From positions 44,525,024 through 44,589,023 of the forward strand of contig QVOM02000116.1 in the NCBI GenBank assembly GCA_003586115.2: 64,000 nt of DNA, in the 5' to 3' direction. The notes beneath the pieces are model-generated. The model had not been told where the DNA came from and made no database searches. It was given only the letters and a program-made list of their open reading frames with translations. The DNA is from Salvator merianae. Lineage: Eukaryota; Chordata; Lepidosauria; Squamata; Teiidae. Positions 22,007 through 33,133 of this stretch are shown piece by piece (within the stretch, counting starts at the first letter, position 1; the number at the start of each line of letters is the position of its first letter). The position numbers were made by a program, and so were the translations under genes.

Positions 22007-22484
22007 GTCCTTTTCTGCACTTACCTGTAGTCTGGATCTAGAAAGGGACTAAGGCCTCCCTTCTGCACATTAAGGAATGCCTTTACCCCTACTAGTACAC
22101 TTTCTCTGCACAAGACAGAGTTTGCACCAGAAGGCCCAAAATGGCCTCCTGATGCAATCTAGGTCCAGATTACCAGTAGACCTGTTTAAACAGGTCCACT
22201 GGCATACCAGCAGGTGGTAAACTGGACCAAGGGGACATGCGGGTGGCACACCTCTGAGGGCCACTTTACCATGGGGGGCCTATTCTGGCAATGCAACAAT
22301 ACACACCACTGAAATAGCTCCTCTGTCAGAGTTTTTAGAGGCTGACTCCGAAGCTAGACTGGAACAGTCATCCCAATGCAGATGACCTTGTTCTGGTCCA
22401 GATCAATCTATATTCACTTTGAAATGGATTGCTTGATCCCGACCAGCTGATGCAGATCACCATCGGGTAAGTGCAGAAAGACCC
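22007..22484. mobile_element. Family B non-autonomous DNA transposon (478 bp)
   Basis: The left end GTCCTTTTCTGCACTTACC and the reverse-complemented right end GGGTCTTTCTGCACTTACCC are inverted repeats. Both are followed by 'gtctggat'-type or 'gcagatc'-type motifs. The interior has 'gtagacctgtttaaacagg', 'aggcccaaaatgg' and 'ttctggtccagatcaatc', shared with other B copies. No clear target duplication; no coding capacity. Confidence 0.8.
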
Positions 22485-22489
22485 TTGGT

Positions 22490-24050
22490 GTAAAATTGTT
22501 ATGTATCTTATTTTATAAGACATTTACATTTATCCTTATCAACATATATTTTTGGATTAGAGTAACTATTAAGTAGTTGCTTCATACCCACTTAACTTAG
22601 CAAAAACCCCAAAAATTATCGCAATGTTTCTTGAAAATTATATTAAAAACTACACTTTACATACCTAAGGCCAGTCACAGTCATAGCATCAGCTGTTAAT
22701 TCTTTTGTTTTGAAATTCTTGCAATGACATGTCTTCTCCTTTATATAAATATTTTTACCAGTATTCCTCCTTAGACTTTTCAGCAAAGAATTAAATTACT
22801 GTATCTGAGCTCTGCTTGCTGATGTCAAAGCTTGATCTGACCTGTTTTTGGAGGCACAGGAAATGGCACAGGAAGTTCTCCATTTTCTAAGTCTCTGAAA
22901 AAAGGAGCAGTTAGATTGGAAAACACCACCAGGTTAGGCCACTTGGTGGCAGAAAGCACTGTCAGAGTGCTTTCTCTTGCTCTGCAGGAAAAGCACATTT
23001 GACAGTCCTTTCTTTCTAATCCTCCGGGGCAAGATGGACGCCCAGTAGGTGCAGGACTGTGCAGGTCCCACACCCTTCAGGCCATTGTATGATGCAATTG
23101 TGGCACTGCATGCCCAGGGGCACCATGCAAATCCTGTCCTTGGTAAGGGATTGATAACTCTGATTCAGTTCTCATGTAGCAGCAAATCACGCTTTGGTTG
23201 ATTATATCTGATGTTCAGACTCACACACTCCAAGTTCTCTTGATTGTGCATATCATAGTTGTCTGCAAAACAGAACATGTAACAACAGTTTGTCTAGTTA
23301 TGATATAGCAGCAGGCTGTGCTTTCTGCAGCCAAGAAAATTTCTGTTAGGGCTGCCTGCAGGCAAGAACCTGAAAGTTCATGCAAATAATGATGTTCAGT
23401 TCTTATTTAACGGGTATTCTCTGATGTCAGGCAAAATGAAGCAAGGAAAAGGAAGGAAAAGTATGAATCCAAGTATCAATCTTGAATAGCCCAGCAGTTC
23501 ATTGGGGTCATGCTACATGTCACTAGTAGAACAGATGATTTGCATGCAAGTCAGCCTGAATAATTCTCTGCCTGAAAGCTTAAATTGCTGTTACATTCAT
23601 AGTACTGTACTGAGCAAGATGAACCCATGTTTTGATTGGGCATGAAATAGCCTTAGGCTGTGGTCACACCTTACCTTTAATCAGTTTTGAAACTGTCCTC
23701 TGTTCTTGAAGATCACATGCGGAAATGCATTTCCATTTCTTTTGTGGATATGGGACTATTCTGTGTTCAGCACTGAGTCTATTTCAGCTGCAAGAAACAG
23801 ACCTAGGCAAAGGGTTGCTGGTCTCTGCCCCACTCAGCTGGAGCTTGGAGGGCAGTCAGCAGGTTCTGGGGCTCGGAGCCAGAGTGGGCAGCCCCAGCTG
23901 GACAGCCAGGTCAGTCAGTTGCATGGTGTTTGCATCCCAGAGACTTCACTGGAATCATGCTGGAGAACCGACTGCTCCACCTTGGCCTGCTCCACATGGT
24001 GGCAGCTCTCTCAGGCACTCAGCATCTTTGGAAAGGATTTCCTTCTTCCG
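22490..24050. other. Noncoding DNA, little recognised
   Basis: No clear repeat. At 23791-23907 a segment lies between an acceptor-like 'tgagtctatttcag' and a donor-like CAG/GTCAGT and is open in two frames. Neither peptide is recognisable and base composition gives no preference, so I do not call an exon. Confidence 0.35.
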
Positions 24051-24051
24051 G

Positions 24052-24408
24052 ATTACGAATGTGCATGCAAAAAATCATTTTTGATTCATTTTTGAATGAA
24101 AATCAGCATTTTCACTTTGTCAGCAAATTTTGTTATCAAAAATGCATTTTTCACATTTGTTTTGGCATTTTTCGTATTTGTCTTTGCATTTTTTGCAATG
24201 TTTTCCCATTGAAAATGCCATTTTCATGGTTTAAACACAGCGAAACGTGAAAATTCAACGAGTTTCATTTTTGCAAACGAAGTAGGCTTTTTTGTTTTCA
24301 ATCCAAAACTGTAAATGTGAAAAAGTCATTTTTGTTTCAGTGCAAAAATTTGCAAAAACAAAATTTCATACACATTTTTGAATGGAAATTGAAATTTGCA
24401 CATCCCTG
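24052..24408. mobile_element. Family H AT-rich TIR element
   Basis: The two ends are inverted: the left has 'cgaatgtgcatgcaaa' and the right, reverse complemented, 'cagggatgtgcaaattt'. Between them lies a strikingly simple AT-rich body made of AAAATTTGC, GCATTTTT and TTTTGAATG variants in both orientations. The window ends at 63977-64000 with 'agggatgtgcacaaatg', which looks like another end of the same family. Confidence 0.55.
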
Positions 24409-24869
24409 TTCTGAATACCTGACCCTAAGGCTTTCCTCAAGCCTTCATACTTTGGCTGTGCACCCTTGCTGGGGCTGCTGGGACAAGAGTGGAGACAGAA
24501 GAATTCCTCACCTCTTGTGTGACATGGGGTAGAGAGAGCTTTTCATGGGAGTCTTCTTGGGTGGTGTGATGATAGGCGCTGACTTGAAACTTTCCAAAGT
24601 GGAGGCACACAGCATCAAAGCCCAAAGGGAAGATCTGGGGCCAGGGTGCAAGACTTTGGTGACAGTGGGCAGGGCTTGTGAAGAGGCAAGCTGGGCTAGG
24701 AGGCAAGGTGAGGCAAGACAAGACAAGGACCCCCAAGGTAGATGAAACAGGTTGAAAACAGTTTGAGTTCCCAGTTCATCCTAAGATGGACTATCATGCT
24801 GAAGGTTGACCAGGCCCTTATGTAAACTTTGATTTGGCTTTTCTCCTGAACCAGTCTTTTATCTCTCAC

Positions 24870-25365
24870 TCTTTGGGGGAGGGATGCGCTGGACTGCAGT
24901 TTGTATGAAAGAAACCCATCAGAGAGACTCAGGATTGTTAGATACCTCATCCAACAGCCCCGGGCTATCTGGAGCACCCAGAGCCTCTTCTAGTGTAGAT
25001 GAGGCATGTGAAGTGTAAGAGGTGTGCACAACTCACCTCTTCAAGATCCACTCCATGAAATGCAGCTGCCACCAGTATCCCCCCCCCCATGGGCAGGGCC
25101 ACATCATGCACAAGTGTGATGACACACAGTCGCACTGTGTCTCTGCATGCTTGGGGAGGAGAATAATGGCAGCAGCCACACTGCATGGAGAGGACCTTGG
25201 AAAGTTGAGTTTCCCACATGGTTTATGCAGACCTCACCTACTCCAGATGAGGCTCTGGTTGCTGTAGATAGCTTGGGACTGTTGGACGAGGCACCTGACA
25301 GTCACGGGCCTCTCTGAGTGGTTCATTTCGTATGAACTGCAGTTTGCCACATCCTTAATTTGGAG
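24870..25365. mobile_element. Large imperfect inverted repeat / foldback element (family I)
   Basis: The left arm (about 24870-25090) pairs with the right arm (about 25145-25365). Matching blocks in order include 'actgcagtttgtatgaaa', 'tcagagagactc', 'acctcatccaacagcccc', 'gctatctggagcacccagag' and 'cctcttc', with their right-arm complements. A short GC-rich centre contains CCCCCCCCCATGGGC. The two minus and plus open frames across it are similar to each other because of this symmetry and are not genes. Identity between arms is moderate by eye. It could be an old MITE or a local inverted duplication. Confidence 0.7.
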
Positions 25366-25465
25366 GTATTCCTTTGGATTTCAGTCAACATCTGACAATT
25401 ACTTCACATTTTGAATTTTGCAAAAGTAAAGTCATATGATCCGACTTAGTGATAGTTATCTTTTC

Positions 25466-25994
25466 ACCAGGTGTCGGACACTTGCCCTTGTTTAAATCAT
25501 ACCAGGTTGAAGAAATACTTTTATTAGCAGATTCATAAAGAAAGTAAGCCAAGGTTCACATATACTCATTCTGGCTTTGGGCCTCCCCCCGCTAACTAGA
25601 GTAGGCCATCCCCTCAGACTCATAATTTTGTCTCATCCTACTGCGTGGTGACAGTATTGCAAATTGCAACCAACACATTCTTTCCTCCCAGGCTAGGAGA
25701 GAATAAGATAACATCCTGTACCAAGTGTCCTTGGAATTCTAGTGTGAAAGGCCCGCTAGGATATGAGTTGCCCGGAGTACCTGAGAACCCAAACTTTGTT
25801 ATGGCAGGCAATAAAACATTGTGGCACATTTGGCATGACATCTTCTTTCACAGCCCTAGTGATTTCCATGGCATTGTGCCTCACTGATGCAGATTACACA
25901 GAAATTCTGGGCCCTGTGTTGCAGAGCTTAATTGAGATTCTTAATTCTGTATTTGCTCATGGATACATTACATCTTACTGCACCCACACCCAGG
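25466..25994 (-). repeat. Candidate solo LTR (517 bp)
   Basis: The body is 25472-25988. On the minus strand it starts TGTGGGTGCAG and ends GTGTCCGACA, giving TG...CA ends. An AATAAA lies about 45 bases before the end. The flanks are ACCAGG (25466-25471) and CCCAGG (25989-25994), a 6-bp target duplication with one mismatch. No internal retroviral genes are visible on either side. This is an old endogenous LTR at most; the family is unassigned. Confidence 0.5.
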
Positions 25995-26756
25995 AAAAGA
26001 GATGGACAGGTCGCTGATAGATCTCTTATAGCCTAGAAAACTGCTTCTCTTTCAGGCTCTAGTGCCTTTCTGTTTTCAGAAATGCAAAAAGTTACATTCT
26101 TAAGCACTGTTGAATTGTCGATTTCTTACTGAGTCAATTATGCACTTGAATTTGCTCCTCTTTCCTTCTTCCCTCCTACTACAAGTTGGCGTTTCAATGG
26201 GCTTTAAGGGGCCTGCCAACAGTCAGTGGTTAACAGGCTTCAGCAATGTAAAGGATTCTAACTTTTCTGCATTCCGTGTGTAGCGTTGCCAGGGTGACAC
26301 GTTAGCCTCTCTCTCTGACAAGTAACAAAGAAGGCCGAGATATCTTAGCCAAAATAAGTTCAAGGACTGGCACTGTGGATTTCAATTTTTTATCATCACC
26401 CCCTCCCTTTCTCTCTTCTCTCCCCTCTTTTTTGCCTTGTTCCTGCTTATAACATTGTTACTCCAGCTGCATGGACTGGCTGGCAAGTCCCACTGGAATC
26501 GTAGCCCAGTTTCTGCTCCATGAACTGCTCACTGACAGAGCGAGCATCTGTCTGCCTTCTCCCTCTCCCTGTCTCCCCTCTACAGATACCAATTCCCTTG
26601 CTAACAGTCCCTTGAGGTTTCATCATCTCTCATCACCTAGCTCAATACACAGTAGGAGAGTTTTTCTCCCTGGCGCTCAAGCTTGTTCGCCTGTGTTGTT
26701 TTAGGTCTAGATAAAATTGTATCATTTTCACTGCTTTTCTGGCAGCATCCACAAAT
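25995..26756. other. Unassigned noncoding DNA
   Basis: No recognisable repeat or gene. A pyrimidine-rich stretch lies at about 26395-26440. Confidence 0.4.
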
Positions 26757-26895
26757 AGCGGGGGGGGGGGGAGTGGCTCAAAAGCACCTTTGAGACTGTA
26801 GTGTGTGGTCCTTGTGTTCCCATCCCAACTCTAATCCACTTTTCCAGCCTTCAGTGTTCGTGCAAAGGGAGAGGGGCAGACTGAGGTAAGAACAG
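26757..26895. mobile_element. Family F repeat fragment
   Basis: The stretch 'aaaagcacctttgagactg', 'tagtgtgtggtccttgtgtt', 'cccatcccaactctaatcc', 'agggagaggggcagactgag' matches the copy at 47054-47215 and, reverse complemented, 41510-41635. It starts next to a G11-G12 run. The ends are not clearly preserved. Confidence 0.6.
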
Positions 26896-27233
26896 CCCCA
26901 CCATGTCTCTAAGCCACTTTAGATATGTTTGCACATCCTGTATTGTGCTTTATTTTTTATTTTTGTAATTTTGATATATATTTGCACCTACTCAGAGACT
27001 TGGTTTTGGCTACATAAAAGGGTCTTTCCTGTTTTCTGTTATAGTTTCTTATAATAAATTCCTTTCTCTAAGGTAGAACCCAATCTATAGTAGGAAAATG
27101 TAGGCAAAGTGTAATAAGAGTTTAAAATGCAGTGCAGTGGGGAAGCAGATTATAGCAGCACTGCATAACCAAAGCTTTAAAGAAAAGCCCTGCTGAAATC
27201 AAACTGAATTCAGAGAAGACAAGAAGAAACCAA

Positions 27234-27403
27234 GGCCATTTCTGCACTAGACCTTATTCCAGATTATATCCTGGAATAAGGACTTGCCGTCTGCATGCTA
27301 GTGCAAACTATGGTGGGGCCCGTCAGAGTCTGCATTAGCATGTGGACAGCAGGCCCCTATTCTGGGATATAATCCAGAATAAGTCCCAGTGCAGAAAAGT
27401 CCC
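27234..27403. mobile_element. Family C palindromic MITE (170 bp)
   Basis: The left GGCCATTTCTGCACT and the reverse-complemented right GGGACTTTTCTGCACTGGG flank two long complementary arms ('ttattccagattatatcc' and 'ggatataatccagaataa'). The centre has 'gcatgctagtgcaaactatg' as in the 12962 copy. No coding capacity. Confidence 0.85.
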
Positions 27404-27460
27404 AAATGGGTTCCACTCATGAAAAATTCCCATTACTTTTCCCCATTTCTGTTATAAGCA

Positions 27461-27482
27461 ACAAAAAAAAAAAAAAAAAAAG
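27461..27482. repeat. Poly(A) run
   Basis: About 20 consecutive A residues, not attached to a recognisable retroelement tail. Confidence 0.9.
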
Positions 27483-27514
27483 AGGAAAAGGCCTCAGATT
27501 TATGTGAATTAAAG

Positions 27515-27735
27515 AGCAAGTGGTGTTGCCCTTGATGTTGTTGGGGAATTTTAACATCCGTGTGTAGATGACCCTCAGTGAGGCAGCTCAGATCTTCATT
27601 GTCTCCATGATGACCATGAGGCTATCTCAATGTGTTACTGGCCCAACTCATACACAGATGACACCCAGCTCTATCTCTCCATGACATCTGAATCACACTT
27701 TCAGATATTTTGCATCTTCAACATACCTGGATATA
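27515..27735 (+). pseudogene. L2-clade LINE, internally deleted (endonuclease joined to RT)
   Basis: The first part reads LGNFNIRV, AAQIFIVSMMTMRLSQCVTG and PTH, which corresponds to the endonuclease domain (consensus LGDFNIHVDD and VTGPTH). It passes directly into SYTDDTQLYLSM, the reverse transcriptase catalytic region (consensus YADDTQLYLS). In an intact element hundreds of residues separate these, so the copy carries an internal deletion at about 27650. One frame-breaking stop lies in the first part. The alanine of YADD is threonine here. Confidence 0.7.
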
Positions 27736-27739
27736 TACA

Positions 27740-28094
27740 GTCTGCTATCACCGAAGCAAGCATCCATGCTTGCCCTGTGATTTTGCCCTGCCTTTTGGCA
27801 GGGTCAGCAAGAAGCAATTTCAGGATCTAAACAAGATCTCGCATTTACCTCTCGCTGCCTGGAGGCAGCCATAAATGGCAGGCAGAAAACTTCATTATGG
27901 AAGAAGAAAATGGAACACATTCCTGATCACTAGGCTAAGAGTTGGGCACAAAGAAGAAGCTATCTCTTCCTAGCTCATTTCACTACTTCATGTTCACTTT
28001 TCAACTTAAACTTCATGCTGTTTTGACCTTTCATATTCACAGTTCTCCCTAGGTGATTGGTTGTCACATACTCTACAGTTTTGCTGAAGATTGT

Positions 28095-28137
<43 letters not shown>

Positions 28138-29205
28138 AATCACTAGCAGTGTTGAAATAAAAATCCTCTTGGTTTTCTCTCAGTTCTTCAGTCTGTTCTA
28201 TAATGGAGGAAAAAATTTTCTCTTGCTACGTGTGACTTTGATGTTAAGGCACAAAGGTGAAAGCCAGATTTTGCACAGCATTAGAACATGAAGCAAAGAA
28301 CTTTCGCATGGATCAAACAGAGACTTCCAAATAAGTAGGGATGAGCCAAAATGGTGGCAGGGGGTGCTTTTTAGAGGAAAAAACCTCAAGTGCAGTAATA
28401 TTTCTGGTGCAACAGAAATCAACATGGTACAGCCCATTCTAGCTGTATCCTTTCAATGTTTTAGGTCTTCCTACACGGAAACCTTACGTTACGCTTTGAA
28501 ATAGAATCCACTGTAACGATGGATCAAACTCACTTTGCAAAAAAAGGACCTGACACAATTCAAGTGCATTTGTTCTTCGGATATGTTAAACATATCTAAA
28601 GCCATTCCTCCTCTGCCACCCACCACTCCCCATTGTAAACTCCTCCCCAAACTGTTAATGACTGGTCCTCACATCTTGTCTATTTTTCTGTTTTGTTCCT
28701 GTACAGAAGACTGCCAAATAAAGGTGGGGGGGACAGGATTAGTGCTTTCGCACTCCTTTGCCCTGACGTTAAAAACAAAAGGCAGGCTGCTGCTAACATT
28801 TAAAACAAAGGTAGAATTAGCACTCTTGTACCCTTTGCTACTAAGGTTAAAAAAAAGTTAAAAACAGCTTTAGGCTTGGAGGTGTTGGGGGCGGTTGTTG
28901 ACTTGCTCCCGCCTGGCTCCCCTTGCGAGCTGCTTGCTCCCTCCTACAGACCCAGCATTGCCCTTTTTATTAAACACTTGCAAAGCCTTCATTTTTTTCT
29001 CCCAGTGGGAAGTTTAGGGGTGCTTGGAGGCTTTTCTGTTATTACTGTTATGCTGCTGCTCCAGCTTCCAGAGTGAGGCTGTGAGTTTTTCTGCCCTTGC
29101 AGGGAGATTTTAATGTACCCAGCGGATTGCCATGACTGGCAACGACACTTCCATGCCAGCTTTCCAGAGGTCTGGGCTGTGAATGTGCTGGATGATTGGG
29201 TGATG
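27740..29205. other. Noncoding DNA with a (TG)n
   Basis: Apart from the (TG)n at 28098-28136 I recognise no repeat. The frames at 28535-28861 and 28876-29076 lie in a GC-richer stretch but match nothing I know. Confidence 0.35.
28098..28136. repeat. (TG)n microsatellite
   Basis: About 19 TG units, essentially pure. Confidence 0.98.
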
Positions 29206-29207
29206 CA

Positions 29208-29238
29208 AATAAATAAGTGACGTCTGGATGCAGCCTAA
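29208..29238. mobile_element. Single end of family E (Tourist-like) element
   Basis: 'aataagtgacgtctggat' followed by 'gcagcctaa' matches the right end of the foldback element at 44122-44249. No matching left end is found upstream, so this is a solo end or the end of a longer, diverged relative. Confidence 0.45.
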
Positions 29239-29850
29239 GCCAGCTCAGAGGAGCTTTTTTTTTTCCAGCAGAAAGTCGATGAACCCTACGATTCCTTTAA
29301 CTTCATCACACTGTCTTGAAATTAGCATGATTTTTTGTGAGGTTTTGAAGAAGGGCAAGGGAGAACAACCATGCTTAGCTCTTTCCATAGGTTTGGGCAA
29401 ATCTTGGAAATGCTTGTTATTGTCTGTTGTGATCAGCCTTGCTTTCCTGCGCTCTTACAGGGCTGAGAGTTGGCAGAGGGAAAGATGGATCAAGGAGAGT
29501 TCTTTGGGATGACACTGTGCTGGTATGAAGTGCCCTGTGAGCCTTGCAGCTTCCAATCCCCTCACCTTCTGGAGACAGAAGATATTAGTCTTATTATAGC
29601 CCGATATCGTTCTTTTACTTGCTGAATTTTCTGATTGTCCATGTTTGTTTACTGGCTTTATACACTGCAGATTTCATAAAGACTCTGTGCAGTTTCCAAG
29701 TAAAACATACACTCAAAATAAATAGAAGAATACAACAATTATAATTAATCATGGTGTCAATAAGTACACAGCTGCTCATCTTTCCTGTAATACTACAGTA
29801 ATATTTTCCTGTCACTCAATGCTAATAGGAACATTTCAGACAGAATCTGA

Positions 29851-30208
29851 GGGCCTATTTGCAGTTACTTCTTAGTTAGTGACCAGAAGTAACTGCAAAA
29901 AAGTAACTGTGGTGGTATATTCTGCCACCGCAATGTCCAAAAGCGCCTCCGGCTGTGGACAACTAAAACATTCTCTTGGCTGGGAGCAGCTGGATAACCC
30001 CTGGTCAGCTGTGAGTGGGTGCCGTGACCCGATCACCACAGCAATGTTGCCATGGCCACTGCCATGGTGATTGGACCTGCCCTGGACAGGTTATTCCACA
30101 CATCGAATTCTGGTGGACCAGTACAGGGCTGTTCCAGCACCTGCCACTTGTGTTCTGGGTCCCTACCAGCTGAGTATGGTATTGTTATATTAGGGTGCAA
30201 ACAGACCC
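29851..30208. mobile_element. Family A-like element (358 bp)
   Basis: The left end GGGCCTATTTGCA and the reverse-complemented right end GGGTCTGTTTGCA are inverted repeats. A hairpin with 11-bp arms (GCAGTTACTTC, 29861-29896) lies at the left end. The interior has the family core 'gttgccatggccactgccat' and 'cctgccctggacagg'. No target duplication is visible. It is more diverged than the other A copies and may be a subfamily. Confidence 0.65.
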
Positions 30209-30784
30209 TAAGTTTACTCATTTATTCTTCCTGAGCTAGACATCCAAGATGCCATATCACTAAAACATTTTAAAGAAAAATGTGCTTTTCCTCACAACTT
30301 ACATAAACTATGTGTACATATACCTTTGATATTGTAGAGTTAAATGTTTTTATCTGTCATGTCACCTAAATGATCACTTTCATTAACATGTTGGATGCTT
30401 TGGTGCATAGTAGCTGAAGACTGGAAAGAGAAACAGCAGATTTGGAGTATAGCCACAGACTCCAGTCCATCGACAAGGGATTAAACCGAAACAATGGTTT
30501 CCTGGCTCACTACGCATATTATAACACTATTTAATGCCCTGGTCTCTTGAGGACTCCCTTGGACTGTTCATCACATCTGCTTTCTGGTTCTCAGCCAGCA
30601 TCACTCTACATTACTACACTCTTACATTCTTGTACCTGTTTTCACACATATAGCCTTAACAACCATCACTATACTGAACTTTTCACCTCATCACCACACC
30701 CATAGTTTTGCATTTCTGTTGCTATTCATACACACAGCTTGCCTCTGTAGGTCTGTCCCTACTCCCTAGGCACATCACTGCATG

Positions 30785-30925
30785 CATCTGTTGAAGTAGG
30801 CTTAGTATATGAAAGTTCATGCTACCAACTACTGTTAGTACCCTAAGGTGCTGTTAGTCTCTAAGGTGCTACAAGGCCCCCTTGCTTATTGATGCAGACT
30901 AACATAGCTACATCTTTTGATTATC
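30785..30925 (+). repeat. Interspersed repeat of reptile type, family unassigned
   Basis: 'tgcatctgttgaagtaggct', 'atgaaagttcatgctacc', 'gttagtctctaaggtgctac' and 'gcagactaacatagctac' follow a repeat that is very common in reptile genomes (consensus 'gaagtgggctgtagtccacg', 'aaagcttatgctc', 'ttagtctctaaggtgccac', 'cagactaacacggct'). I do not remember its class with certainty. Confidence 0.6.
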
Positions 30926-31119
30926 ATCACTGAAGATAGCTGCTTAGAAAGACACATGGCTATTGTAGATTGGATAAGATTTATATTATCCATATGGATC
31001 TTGATTGCTGAATTTGGAACATTTGATGTGTTAGACTCCTTTCTACATGGTCTATGTCTATTATAGTATTAGAAACCACAACATATTATAGCATATACCT
31101 GTTTTCTTCACTTTATGGG

Positions 31120-31140
31120 TATCTATCTATCTATCTATCT
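31120..31140. repeat. (TCTA)n microsatellite
   Basis: About five TCTA units. Confidence 0.9.
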
Positions 31141-31865
31141 TGGTCTGTGTTTCTAAAGACTCTATGTATATATGGATTTAATAATTCAGTTACTGGTTGG
31201 TTATTTTTTATTGCATAATACAAGTCATTATTGTTATTACATTTTTGCCATATATTTTGTTTTCTTTTGTTTTTGCTTTCTTGGTTTTGGTCAAGATATT
31301 AAAAACTGCTCCTTTTTTGCTAGGGTTGTCTGGGTAACACAGTTGGTATGGAAGTGCATTATGAGCATGGCAACTTCTACCCCTCTCTCCTTATGAATGT
31401 TTGTGCCAATAGTACTAACAGCAAACAGAGAAAGTGATCCTAACTTGATTTTCAGAGAACCCTTGAAAATAATTGCAAGTAGATGTTTGGTAAGATTAAT
31501 GACCCTGGGCAGATTTAAGACAGTGGGTTGTTTGTAAATTGCTTTCAGAAATTAATGACTCAGCTTAGTAGAATGTTGGTGATACTTTTAAAAACCACAT
31601 AAGAATAATTTTTTTTGGAGCTTATCAAAAGTAACTTTATTCTAAAGGATTTCTGTGTTCTTTCTTTTAGCTAACCCATCTCAATAAAAACCTATTATAT
31701 TCGTAGTAATTTAACAAAAGTAGATAAAATCCTTTCCCTTATTAGGATTACTTATTACTTCTTGTTGAGAAAGGTCATGGCTTTGTGACAAGATGAGTAT
31801 TGATTGGTAAAGGCTGGACTAACCAACAAAATCCTATGATTGCCAATTTATTTGAAGACTTACAT

Positions 31866-31886
31866 AGAGAAAGAGAGAGAGAGAAA
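31866..31886. repeat. (GA)n short run
   Basis: Short GA-rich simple sequence. Confidence 0.8.
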
Positions 31887-32054
31887 AGACAGAACAGTGT
31901 TTTATGTTGTAAACATTTTTCAAAGCCTTTCTGAGAGGTGCACTGTAGGCCTCAACTTTTAAATCTTAGTCCTCTGTGAGGTACCAAACGTGTGTTAGAT
32001 CTGCTATTCCATACAGCAAGTGTGAGCTTGCACAATTTAGTTCAAGATGACTAT

Positions 32055-32190
32055 AAGTGGAGAATGAGAAACTGGATCAAGCCAAAGATTCACCTAATCC
32101 ACCATTTTGTTCGGCACAGAATGAAACCCACCCACAAGACATGAACACAATAGTGCTGCTCCAATATTTGTTTTAAACTGGTATCCAGCG
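32055..32190 (-). repeat. CR1 LINE 3'-end fragment
   Basis: 'aactggatcaagccaaagat', 'cacctaatccaccatttt' and 'ccacaagacatgaacacaat' follow the reverse complement of the CR1 3' end (consensus 'gctggatcaggccaaaggcc' and 'catctagtccagcatcct'). It is truncated and decayed. Confidence 0.65.
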
Positions 32191-32302
32191 CTGTCATCCC
32201 TCACATAAGACAATTTTGTGCGACAGTTTTGCTTTTACATGGTGAGACATAACTTCCCTGCTATAATATGTTTTGCTCCTGTTCTTACATGGTCAGTAAA
32301 AT

Positions 32303-32411
32303 GCAGCAGTGGCCAGCAGCTTTAAGTCCAGGTGTTCGGGCCCTGCACGAAGTCCGCCATGGCTGTTCACGGGGCCGCCGAGCCTCCATACTGCCTCAGC
32401 AGGTCACGATA
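32303..32411. mobile_element. Family D snapback element, half copy
   Basis: 'agcagctttaagtccaggtg', 'ttcgggccctgcac', 'gctgttcacggggccgcc' and 'ctccatactgcc' match the left arm of the 48841-49040 hairpin. The copy stops just after the centre, so only one arm remains. Confidence 0.7.
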
Positions 32412-32616
32412 AAATGTGACTTCCATTGTTAAATGCACCCCTTGAAATTTTCAGTATACAACATGGCCTCTGCACTGTCACTTACTAACATTGGTGGACT
32501 GGGCATCTCCTGCATAGAATTTGACCAACAACAGAGGGGAAAGCTAAGAGAGAAGGCTGGGTGTGTGCAAGTGGCTAAGAAAGCAGTGTAGTGGACAAAC
32601 TGATAAGTAGTCTGTA

Positions 32617-33133
32617 GCCGTTTCCACATGTACCTTATGTAGTCTGGATCAGAGTGTCCTGTGTTGATCCCGGCTAAGGAACCTGTCCAGGTGTGGATAG
32701 ATTCTTCTGCATTGGGATGGCTGTTCTGGCCCAGCCCTTGGATCAGCTGCAAAACTCACACTAGTTTTGGAGCCAGCTCCAATGGCCAGAGAGGAAAGCT
32801 CCTGACCTACAGGGCTCCAGGGGAACTATTTCAGTGGCACAACAAGGTGTGCCATCAAAATGGGTCCTCCACAGTAAACCAGCCACAAAGGACTGCACCA
32901 TATGCATGCCTCCTAGTCCTGTTTAGCGCTGCCTGTTACACTGGTAGACCTCTTTAAAGAGATATAGCAGCCTAGGTGGCCATTTTGGACCACCTAGTTC
33001 CGTTTGTTCTGGCCTATGCTCCATCTTGTGAGAACACAACCTACTAGGAGACAGTGGGGCCACAGCAGTGGTGCAGAAGGAAGGCCCTTAGTTCCCTCCC
33101 TAAACTGGAATAGCAGTAAGTGTGGAAATGGCC
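32617..33133. mobile_element. Family B non-autonomous DNA transposon (517 bp)
   Basis: The left end GCCGTTTCCACATGTACC and the reverse-complemented right end GGCCATTTCCACACTTACT are inverted repeats, with TA on both outer sides. A 'gtctggatcagagtg' motif follows the left end. The interior shares 'cagtggcacaacaaggtgtg', 'ccatcaaaatgggtcctcc' and 'agacctctttaaagag' with other B copies. It is a divergent subfamily: the terminal TTTCTGCAC is changed to TTTCCACA. No coding capacity. Confidence 0.7.

Larger units (their letters stand above)
30210..32050. other. Noncoding DNA, sparse repeats
   Basis: Apart from the interspersed repeat at 30785-30925 and short (TCTA)n and (GA)n runs, nothing is recognised. 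No gene is supported. Confidence 0.4.

Noticed and set aside
23515..23560. SINE-like 'agtagaacagatgatttgca' segment
   Set aside because: Only a short similarity to a tRNA-SINE head, with no B box.
23706..24095. Overlapping open frames at 23.7-24.1 kb with acceptor- and donor-like sites
   Set aside because: Two frames are equally open, the peptides are unrecognised and the right part runs into an AT-rich TIR element.
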